DNA of 13,711 nucleotides from Candidatus Aminicenantes bacterium UBA4085 (GTDB lineage: Bacteria; Acidobacteriota; Aminicenantia; Aminicenantales; UBA4085). Each line of letters starts with the position of its first letter. Position 1 is the first letter of the stretch. The DNA lies in contig DFYJ01000093.1 in the NCBI GenBank assembly GCA_002383325.1, positions 34,684 through 48,394 of the forward strand, given 5' to 3'. A program made the position numbers and the translations under genes. The notes under the pieces are model-generated. The model was given only the letters and a program-made list of their open reading frames with translations, made no database searches and was not told the origin of the DNA. Shown here in pieces: positions 8,045 through 13,711 of the stretch.

Positions 8045-10294
8045 TTAGAACTCGACCAGGCCGGCCAGCTTGAGGATCGTCAGGTAGTTCATGATCCCCT
8101 TGATGGTCGACTTGCGCTGGAACTGGGCGTCGAGCATGTTCTTCATATCCAGGACCGAGTGCCTGCCGTTGCAGAGCAGCTGGACCTCGGTCGGATTGGC
8201 CACCTCGGACGCGTAAACATACTTGGCCCTCTCGGCCGCCGGGACCTCATTGATGGCCTGCCGGTAGCCATTGTAGCCCCCGGCCGTGACCCTGGCCGTC
8301 GGCCGCGGCAGGATCTTGGCCGCCTGCTTCTCCTCGTCCGTCATCGTCAACACGGCGGGCTTGACTCCCAACCGTTTGGCGGCCGCTTCCATGTGGGCCT
8401 GCAGGGCGGTCCGATGAGCCGCGCCCAGGGCTTCCACGCCGGCCTTCATCTTGGCCACGTACCCGCCCACGCCGGCCTTGTCGGCGGCCAATTCCATCAC
8501 GGAATCGAGGGTGTCCTTCTCGTTGATCGCGGTCCCGCTGATGCAAGCCAGGGCGTAGCGATAGGCTTCGGCCAGGCCGGCCGCGTCGGCTCCGTTGATG
8601 ACTTCCAGGCCGACCACCATCTGGTGGCCGAGGCGGCGGGCCGCGTTGGAAGCGATCTCGCCGGCGATCTTGACGACCTGCGCGTCATCGGCCGAGGCCA
8701 CCGTGTAAGCGCCGGCCGCCCCGATCAGGGAAGCCCGCTTCATCTGGGTGGCGTCGGACTTGTCGGCCGTATCGCCGCTGGTGTGGTACCAGCGGTCGGG
8801 CCAGGCGATCATCATGATCCCGGGCACGCCCACGCCCCAGTCGTTGAAGACCTCGTGGTCCGAGGCCCCGTAGTGGGTCTCGATGGAATACCAGAACGGC
8901 TCGTCGGCGCCGAAGGGGGCCACGATCCGGACCGGCACCTTGAAGGCGGTGCTGCGGTTCTGGATCCGCTCCCGGGTGCCCTCGCCGACATAGCGGTAGA
9001 CGTTCTCCATGACGTCGTTGATGTAGTGGGGGTTGCCGAAAGTCGTCCGCATCATGCAGAAGAAGGCCTGGTTCTTGCTCAGCCACTCCCCGACCATGTC
9101 CATGTTGATGTTGCAGAGGGTCTTGGCCATGATCTCTTCGTGCTCGCCGACCCAGCGGCCGGTGCCGGCGAACTCGGGGCCCCAGAGCCAGCGGATGGTC
9201 CGCTTGGGCCGGGGCAGGCGGCCGTCGTCGATGAGGGTCTTGAGGATGCGGGCCGATTCAAGAATAGCGGCCGAGCCCGACGTGTTGTCGTTGGCGCCCT
9301 GCTTGGAGATGCCCTCGAAGGAGTGGGCCGAGAAGATGATCTCGCCCGCCGCGGGATCGGTGCCCGGGAGAGTGCAGGTCACCACTTCCTGGTTGTACTT
9401 GACCTGGTTGGCCTTGATCTTGACCTGGACGGTGATCTTCTCGCCCATGGACAGGCGCTGCTTGAGGATCTCGCCCTCGCGGACCGGGAGCTGGAAGCCG
9501 AACTTGGGCGGGCCGGCCGGCGCCGCTGCCGCTTGGGCGTTCGGAAGTCCCGGAGGGGTCTGGCCGGGCGCGCCGCCGGGAGGTGGACCGCCCGCTGGGT
9601 TTCCGCCGGGAGCCCCGCCCGGGGCGCCCCCCCGCATGCCGCCGGGACGCTGGCGCATCCCGACCTGGGCCCAGCCCATCTCATAGAGGTCGTCCGTGCC
9701 GCGCGACGGGGTGCAGACCACGATGCCCACAGCGCCCTTCTGATTGCAGGCCAGGCTGTAGACCTGCATCATCGAGCCCTCGGTGACCGCGATCTTGCCT
9801 TCGACCTTGGCCGCCTCGATCTCGGCCGCGGTGCCGCGGCCGACCCAGACCAGGTCGGCGGTCAGATCGGTCGTCGGACTGCCGGCGGCCAGCTGGACGA
9901 TGTTGTCTTCGATGGAGGCGATCTTGCGCAAGCCGGGCTTGACCTCCCAGATCGAGCCTTGGACCGCGTCCCAGGTCTCGCCGGCCGGGTACTTGATCAG
10001 CTCGGCGTCGGCGAACCCATATCGCTTGAGCCGGATCATCATGGCCTCGGACTCCCACAGCGTGCCGGCCCATTCCTCGGGCTGGCGGTCGCGCATGTAG
10101 GTGGCGATGTCCTGGATGGTGGCCAGGGCGGCCTCGCCCGAGGACTCGCCCACGATCAGGTCCATATGGGCCTTGGGCAGGAAGGTCCAATACAGCCAGG
10201 GCGTGTACTGGGCCGAAGCGCTGCCGGGAAGTAAGATCAGGGCCGCGCCGCCGACCAGGGTCAGCGCAGCCAAGCCGATGAGCCAACGTTTCAT
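8045..10294 (-). CDS. Secreted M28-family metallopeptidase with C-terminal helical domain
   Basis: A 749-residue exported zinc-peptidase-like protein. A Sec signal peptide ends at about residue 28 (GSASA, then QY). A PA-like domain (about 130-300) carries an unusual Gly/Pro-rich insert at about 216-263. The M28 catalytic region follows, with candidate zinc ligands His324 (AHSFEG), Asp336 (GANDNTSG), Glu374 (WGPEF), Asp399 (NMDMVGE) and His504 (WYHTSGDT). In classical M28 enzymes a Glu-Glu pair supplies base and ligand; here the first position is Pro373, so the usual general base seems absent. The last 44 residues (706-749) form a compact helical, winged-helix-like tail. The ATG at 10294 has AGGAGG five bases upstream and gives a clean signal peptide; the open frame continues to 10369 but those residues are not signal-like. 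It lies 71 bases after the M24 gene and is probably co-transcribed. Likely role: extracytoplasmic peptide degradation, if catalytically active. Confidence 0.88.
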   Translation of the reverse strand: MKRWLIGLAALTLVGGAALILLPGSASAQYTPWLYWTFLPKAHMDLIVGESSGEAALATIQDIATYMRDRQPEEWAGTLWESEAMMIRLKRYGFADAELIKYPAGETWDAVQGSIWEVKPGLRKIASIEDNIVQLAAGSPTTDLTADLVWVGRGTAAEIEAAKVEGKIAVTEGSMMQVYSLACNQKGAVGIVVCTPSRGTDDLYEMGWAQVGMRQRPGGMRGGAPGGAPGGNPAGGPPPGGAPGQTPPGLPNAQAAAAPAGPPKFGFQLPVREGEILKQRLSMGEKITVQVKIKANQVKYNQEVVTCTLPGTDPAAGEIIFSAHSFEGISKQGANDNTSGSAAILESARILKTLIDDGRLPRPKRTIRWLWGPEFAGTGRWVGEHEEIMAKTLCNINMDMVGEWLSKNQAFFCMMRTTFGNPHYINDVMENVYRYVGEGTRERIQNRSTAFKVPVRIVAPFGADEPFWYSIETHYGASDHEVFNDWGVGVPGIMMIAWPDRWYHTSGDTADKSDATQMKRASLIGAAGAYTVASADDAQVVKIAGEIASNAARRLGHQMVVGLEVINGADAAGLAEAYRYALACISGTAINEKDTLDSVMELAADKAGVGGYVAKMKAGVEALGAAHRTALQAHMEAAAKRLGVKPAVLTMTDEEKQAAKILPRPTARVTAGGYNGYRQAINEVPAAERAKYVYASEVANPTEVQLLCNGRHSVLDMKNMLDAQFQRKSTIKGIMNYLTILKLAGLVEF
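9506..9649 (-). repeat. Gly/Pro-rich low-complexity insert in the M28 protein
   Basis: This stretch encodes residues 216-263, made mostly of Gly, Pro and Ala in short GGAPGG-like units followed by an Ala run. It interrupts the PA-like region and reads as a flexible surface loop or linker. The DNA is almost entirely G and C, so slippage or assembly error is possible. Confidence 0.75.
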
Positions 10295-10365
10295 GGGGTG
10301 CCTCCTGATGTTTTGGACGATGTGAGACTTCGGCTTCTTCCCCGGAAAGGGAAACAACGCGCAAC

Positions 10366-11613
10366 TCACTCGGCGGCGAACGGCTGGCCGATGGAGACGG
10401 CCTCCATACCGCCCAGATGGCGCGATCCGTCCTCCGTGATCACCATGCCGTCCTCGGTCCGGATGCCGAACTCGCCGTAGATGTAGATGCCCGGCTCGTT
10501 GGAGAAAGTCATCCCGGGCTCCAGACGGAGCTTGTTGCCCTTGACCAGGTACGGGTACTCATGGCCTTCCAAGCCGATGCCGTGGCCGAGCCGATGGGCA
10601 AAGTGCTTGTAGCCGGGTCCGTATCCCGCATCCTCGATGACCTTGCGGGCGGCGGCGTCCACCGACTCGCAGGCCGCGCCCGGCCGGGCGGCCGCGAGCG
10701 CGGCGGCCTGAGCCTTGCGGACGATCTCCCAGACCCGGACCATCTTGTCGGCCGGCTTGCCGAAGACGATGGTCCGGGTGACGTCGGAGCTGTAGCCTTC
10801 GACCCGGCATCCGCCGTCGACCATGACGACCGTACCCTCTTGAAGGGTCCGCGGGGTGCGCGAGCCGTGCGGAAACGCGGTGTTGGGGCCGAACTGCGGC
10901 CCGCCTCCCCCGGCGGCCCCCAGCTTGGTGTGGGCGGCCGAAATGGCTCCGGCCAGGTCGCGCGGGGTCATGCCTTCACGGACCTGGCGGAAGCCCTCGG
11001 CGAAGGCCAGCTTGGTGATCCGGTTGGCCAAGTCGAGATAGGCGATCTCCTTGGCCGTCTTGGTCCCCCGGCAGCCGTCGGTGACGACGGCGCCGTCGGC
11101 CGTCTCGATCCCGGCAGCGTCCCGCAGCAATCCATACACCTGGAAGGCGCTGAGATTGGGGGCCAGGCCCAGACGCCGGCCGCCCAGGTCGCGGACGGCC
11201 CCCCCGATCAGGGCGTAGGGGCTCTCGTGCTCCTCCCAGACCCTGACCTCGTCGCCCGCCGGGAGGGCTTCCTTGGCCCGCTCCAGCTCGAAGGCCGGAC
11301 AGATCCAGACCGGGCGGCCCTTGCGGTTGAGGAGGGCGCCGAAGGTCCGCTCGCTCGTCCCCCAGGAGACGGCCGCGAAGTAGGATAGATTCGTGCCGCC
11401 GCCGACGAAGACGGCGTCCAGATCGGCCATGGCCATCAGGACCCTGGCCCGCTCCAGCCGGGCTTCATAGTCCGAGGGTTCGAGGGGCTTGAGGCCGGCC
11501 GTCAGGCTCTGGGACCCGCCGTCCCCTCCGGCCGGGGCCGCCGCGGCTTTGAGGGCCGCCGGAAAGGCCAAGGACAGGCCGCCGAGCTTGAGGAAATCGC
11601 GGCGATGGATCAT
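10366..11613 (-). CDS. Tat-exported M24B Xaa-Pro aminopeptidase
   Basis: A 415-residue protein of the creatinase/aminopeptidase P fold, which removes an N-terminal residue before proline using two metal ions. Ligands are visible: Asp266 (VMVDGG), Asp277 (SSDVTR), His344 (GHGIGLEGHE), Glu373 (NEPG) and Glu387 (RTEDG). The N-terminus is a twin-arginine signal: HRRDFLKLGG, a hydrophobic stretch, then an Ala-rich cleavage region at about 23-27. It should therefore be exported folded, with metal loaded in the cytoplasm. The ATG at 11613 has GGAGG six bases upstream, and a good promoter lies at 11643-11671. It is the first gene of a two-gene operon with the M28 peptidase and is divergent from tatA. 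The family is firm; exact substrate (proline dipeptides or longer peptides) is not determined. Confidence 0.93.
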   Translation of the reverse strand: MIHRRDFLKLGGLSLAFPAALKAAAAPAGGDGGSQSLTAGLKPLEPSDYEARLERARVLMAMADLDAVFVGGGTNLSYFAAVSWGTSERTFGALLNRKGRPVWICPAFELERAKEALPAGDEVRVWEEHESPYALIGGAVRDLGGRRLGLAPNLSAFQVYGLLRDAAGIETADGAVVTDGCRGTKTAKEIAYLDLANRITKLAFAEGFRQVREGMTPRDLAGAISAAHTKLGAAGGGGPQFGPNTAFPHGSRTPRTLQEGTVVMVDGGCRVEGYSSDVTRTIVFGKPADKMVRVWEIVRKAQAAALAAARPGAACESVDAAARKVIEDAGYGPGYKHFAHRLGHGIGLEGHEYPYLVKGNKLRLEPGMTFSNEPGIYIYGEFGIRTEDGMVITEDGSRHLGGMEAVSIGQPFAAE

Positions 11614-11642
11614 GCATGCCTCCGGAAGGATGCGTTTCGACG

Positions 11643-11671
11643 TTCATAACACCCGCTCCGGCCGTTGTCAA
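11643..11671 (-). promoter_or_regulatory. Sigma70-like promoter of the peptidase operon
   Basis: Minus strand: TTGACA (perfect -35; 11666-11671), 17-base spacer, TATGAA (-10, 4 of 6; 11643-11648). The predicted start near 11636 leaves a leader of about 23 bases containing the GGAGG ribosome site of the M24 gene. Confidence 0.7.
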
Positions 11672-11688
11672 ACCCGGCAGCCCTTCCC

Positions 11689-11710
11689 CGGGCGGCTCCT
11701 GGCCCGCCCG
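11689..11710. promoter_or_regulatory. Inverted repeat between divergent promoters
   Basis: CGGGCGG (11689-11695) and CCGCCCG (11704-11710) are perfect inverse complements with an 8-base spacer. The repeat lies between the two outward-facing -35 boxes, where a shared regulator could bind. In GC-rich DNA this may be chance. Confidence 0.3.
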
Positions 11711-11722
11711 TGGGGCGTTTCA

Positions 11723-11751
11723 TTGACATTTCATCCCCTCTCAAGTATCTT
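11723..11751 (+). promoter_or_regulatory. Sigma70-like promoter of the tatA operon
   Basis: Plus strand: TTGACA (perfect -35; 11723-11728), 17-base spacer, TATCTT (-10, 4 of 6; 11746-11751). The predicted start near 11758 gives a leader of about 45 bases, ending in AAGGAGG (11791-11797) five bases before the tatA ATG. Confidence 0.75.
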
Positions 11752-11802
11752 TAGGGGGAGTTTTTACGTCTTTCTGGATCGACAACCCTTAAGGAGGCAT
11801 AG

Positions 11803-12003
11803 ATGTTTCTGTTTGGAACGCTGGGTCCGCAGGAACTCATCCTCGTCCTGCTCATCGTAGTCATCATCTTCGGGGCCAAGAAGCTGCCCGACCTGGGCCG
11901 CTCCCTGGGCGAGGGCATCAAGAACTTCAGGGGCTCGGTCAGCGGCAAGGACAAGGACAAAGAGAAGGACGACGAGAAGACCGCTCCATCCTCCAAGGAC
12001 TGA
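11803..12003 (+). CDS. tatA: Twin-arginine translocase subunit TatA/TatE
   Basis: A 66-residue protein with the full TatA plan: a short N-terminus with LGPQEL, one membrane helix (about residues 12-24), the [10 protein letters not shown] hinge, an amphipathic helix ([10 protein letters not shown]) and a charged tail rich in Lys, Asp and Glu. TatA oligomers form the pore that passes folded proteins across the inner membrane. The ATG has a near-perfect AAGGAGG ribosome site and a strong promoter. No tatB or tatC is in the window, so the rest of the translocase is elsewhere. The stop overlaps the start of the methyltransferase by one base. It is divergent from a gene for a twin-arginine signal protein. 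Confidence 0.95.
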   Translation: MFLFGTLGPQELILVLLIVVIIFGAKKLPDLGRSLGEGIKNFRGSVSGKDKDKEKDDEKTAPSSKD

Positions 12004-13127
12004 TGCAGCGGACGATCGAGGCGCTCGCCGGTGATCGGCGCCGGCTGGAAGAGCGATTCCAACAACAGGTCGAGATCCTTCGGGCCGCCGCCCGTAGCTT
12101 AGCCGGCCTGCATGACCGCCTGGCCGGAGGCGGCAAATCCGACCGGATCGAAGCCGCGGCCGAAAGCCTGCGCCTGACGTCCGGCCTGGCCGAATCGGCC
12201 GCCGCCCTGGCCGAGACTTCCTCCGCCTTATCCGAGGCCCGGGACAAGGAGTGGGACGCCCTGGGCAACAACCACCTGGGCCTGCTCGTCCAAGGCTTGG
12301 AAACCCGCATCACCCGGCTGGCCGAGGCTTCGGAGGACGCCGCCTCCCTGGGCCGCACCTTCGTCCTACTGCAGGACCAGCTGGGACGGCTGTTGGCCGT
12401 CCTCCGGGAGAAGCGGCTCCCCACCCCGGCCCAGGTCGAGGAAGTCTGGGAGCCGATCAGGGATTGGCGATATGCCCGTTTCGAGAACCGTCACCGCGGC
12501 CCGCAGGCGGAGATCCGAGCCCAGCTGGAGCGCTATCTGCCCTATCTGCCGTCTGCCGGGACGATCCTCGACCTGGGCTGCGGCCGGGGCGAATTCCTGG
12601 AGCTTTTGCGTGAGCACGGCTTCCGGGGCCGCGGGGTGGACCTCAACGCCCAGTTGGTCGACGACTGCCGCAGCCGCGGCTTGGAAGTCGAGAAGGCCGA
12701 TCTGCTGGAAGCCCTGGCCGCGCGGGAAGACGGGTCCCTCCAAGGCGTCTTCTCGGCTCAGGTCATCGAGCACCTGCCGGCGGCCTCTCTGGAGCGGCTG
12801 GTCGAGCTGTCGCACGCCAAGCTGGCCTCCGGCGGCGTCCTCATCCTGGAAACGATCAATCCGGCCTCGGTCTATGCCCTTGTCCACGCCTTCTACACCG
12901 ACCTGACCCACCGCCTCCCCGTCCACCCCGAAGCCCTCCGCTTCCTGGCGGACGCCGTGGGCTTCGCCGGGACGGAGATCGTCTATTCCGGCCTCATCGA
13001 GCCGGAGCGTCTGCATCCCCTTCCCGCCGCGGACGGGGCCGCCCGGATCCTCAACCAGAACGTCGACAAGCTGAACCGGCTCCTGTTCGCGTCCCCCAAC
13101 TACGCCGCCGTGGCGCGGAAGGCCTGA
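12003..13127 (+). CDS. Coiled-coil class I SAM-dependent methyltransferase
   Basis: A 374-residue protein in two parts. Residues 1 to about 135 are rich in Ala, Glu, Leu and Arg with no enzyme motif, and are likely coiled coil. Residues about 170-330 are a Rossmann methyltransferase: motif I ILDLGCGRG (188-196), the ribose-binding acid in GVDL (Asp213), VIEHLP (254-259), ETINP (283-287) and THRLPVHPE (302-310). The last motif resembles methyltransferases of surface polysaccharide pathways, where a coiled coil can act in chain-length control; that role is an inference. The ATG shares its first base with the tatA stop (TGATG), so translation is probably coupled. It is followed by a ROK kinase after 2 bases. 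The acceptor substrate is unknown. Confidence 0.85.
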   Translation: MQRTIEALAGDRRRLEERFQQQVEILRAAARSLAGLHDRLAGGGKSDRIEAAAESLRLTSGLAESAAALAETSSALSEARDKEWDALGNNHLGLLVQGLETRITRLAEASEDAASLGRTFVLLQDQLGRLLAVLREKRLPTPAQVEEVWEPIRDWRYARFENRHRGPQAEIRAQLERYLPYLPSAGTILDLGCGRGEFLELLREHGFRGRGVDLNAQLVDDCRSRGLEVEKADLLEALAAREDGSLQGVFSAQVIEHLPAASLERLVELSHAKLASGGVLILETINPASVYALVHAFYTDLTHRLPVHPEALRFLADAVGFAGTEIVYSGLIEPERLHPLPAADGAARILNQNVDKLNRLLFASPNYAAVARKA

Positions 13128-13129
13128 CC

Positions 13130-13711
13130 ATGGCCCTTTTTGCCGGATTCGACCTGGGCGGGACCGGGCTCAAGGCCGGCCTGGTCGGGGAGGGGGGCGG
13201 GATCGTAAGCAGAACCCAGGCCCCCACGCCGCCGTCGGCCGGGGAATTCTTCGCCCTGGTCGAGACGATCTGGGAAGAGCTGCTGGAAGGCGCCGGAGAG
13301 CCGATCGCCGCCGCCGGATTAGGCCTTCCCGGCATCTTCGACCTCGAGTCGAGGCGCGTCCTCCAATCACCCCACACCGGGGGCCTCGATGGCGTGGATG
13401 TCGAGCCCGAGCTGGAGCGGCGCCTGGGCGTCCCCGTGCGGGCGGACAACGACGCCAATCTGGCCGCCTATGCCGAGTGGCTGTATGGCGCCGGGAAGGG
13501 CGCAGAAAACATGGTTCTTCTGACCATCGGGACCGGGATAGGCGCCGGCGTTATCGCCGACGGAAAGCTCCTGCGCGGCGGGAAGGGATACGCCGGGGAG
13601 GCCGGTCACATGCCCGTCCGCCCGGACGGCGAGCCCTGCCCCTGCGGCGGGCGGGGCTGCCTGGAGACCGAGGCCTCGGCCCGGGCCATCGTCCGCCGCT
13701 ACCGTCGGGCC
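13130..13711 (+). CDS. ROK-family sugar kinase (N-terminal part, runs off window)
   Basis: The first 194 residues of a ROK kinase, which phosphorylates glucose, fructose, N-acetylmannosamine or a related sugar with ATP. The phosphate-binding motif is FDLGGTGLKAGLV (7-19). The catalytic acid is in DNDAN (Asp108). The second nucleotide motif is LTIGTGIGAGV (131-141). The zinc-binding signature runs from GEAGH (His160) to CPCGGRGCLE (Cys170, Cys172, Cys177). No stop codon occurs before the window end; a full ROK protein is about 300-320 residues, so roughly one third is missing. The ATG at 13130 has GGAAGG seven bases upstream and begins 2 bases after the methyltransferase stop. The bound sugar cannot be told from this part. 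Confidence 0.93.
   Translation, partial: MALFAGFDLGGTGLKAGLVGEGGGIVSRTQAPTPPSAGEFFALVETIWEELLEGAGEPIAAAGLGLPGIFDLESRRVLQSPHTGGLDGVDVEPELERRLGVPVRADNDANLAAYAEWLYGAGKGAENMVLLTIGTGIGAGVIADGKLLRGGKGYAGEAGHMPVRPDGEPCPCGGRGCLETEASARAIVRRYRRA

Noticed and set aside
7879-8073. A 64-codon plus-strand open frame in the intergenic region
   Set aside because: It runs through three stem-loops, has no ribosome site and resembles no protein.
8159-10234. A 691-codon open frame on the plus strand opposite the M28 gene
   Set aside because: Antisense shadow with biased composition and no recognisable domain; the minus-strand gene has a signal peptide, ribosome site and metal ligands.

Overview
The window is GC-rich, densely coding bacterial DNA. 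It probably comes from an uncultured Aminicenantes/Acidobacteriota-like bacterium. That placement is an inference from three things: a secreted 6-bladed beta-propeller protein with an REGQGPGEF motif, a large secreted M28 peptidase with a helical C-terminal tail, and a Tat-exported M24 peptidase. No rRNA or tRNA is visible, so the placement is soft.

Layout. Positions 63-6585 carry four minus-strand genes. Transcription runs from a secreted beta-propeller protein (5437-6585), through a class-I ornithine/lysine/arginine decarboxylase (3341-5317) and an NhaC-family Na+/H+ antiporter (1858-3336), to the translation factor LepA/EF4 (63-1853). The last three are separated by only about 4 bases each, so they look like one operon joining amino-acid decarboxylation, ion exchange and translation under ionic stress.

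Positions 6700-7862 hold a visibly AT-rich accessory island on the minus strand. A NYN-domain (PIN-like) RNase gene is followed by an XRE-type helix-turn-helix gene. The pair has its own sigma70-like promoter, and a perfect inverted repeat lies over the -10 region. The arrangement resembles a toxin-antitoxin module with an autoregulatory operator. A long hairpin terminator (7883-7925) separates it from the upstream genes, and two further stem-loops lie between that terminator and the upstream gene.

Positions 8045-11613 (minus strand) hold two exported peptidases in tandem: a Tat-signal M24 Xaa-Pro aminopeptidase and a Sec-signal M28 metallopeptidase. Together they suggest degradation of peptides outside the cytoplasm.

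At 11614-11802 two good divergent promoters face outward. One drives the peptidases. The other drives a plus-strand operon of tatA (11803-12003), a coiled-coil SAM methyltransferase (12003-13127) and a ROK-family sugar kinase cut off by the window end (13130-13711). The Tat pore gene therefore sits back to back with a gene for a probable Tat substrate.

Most likely system of interest: the NYN/XRE island with its terminator, promoter and operator. Second is the decarboxylase-NhaC-lepA operon.
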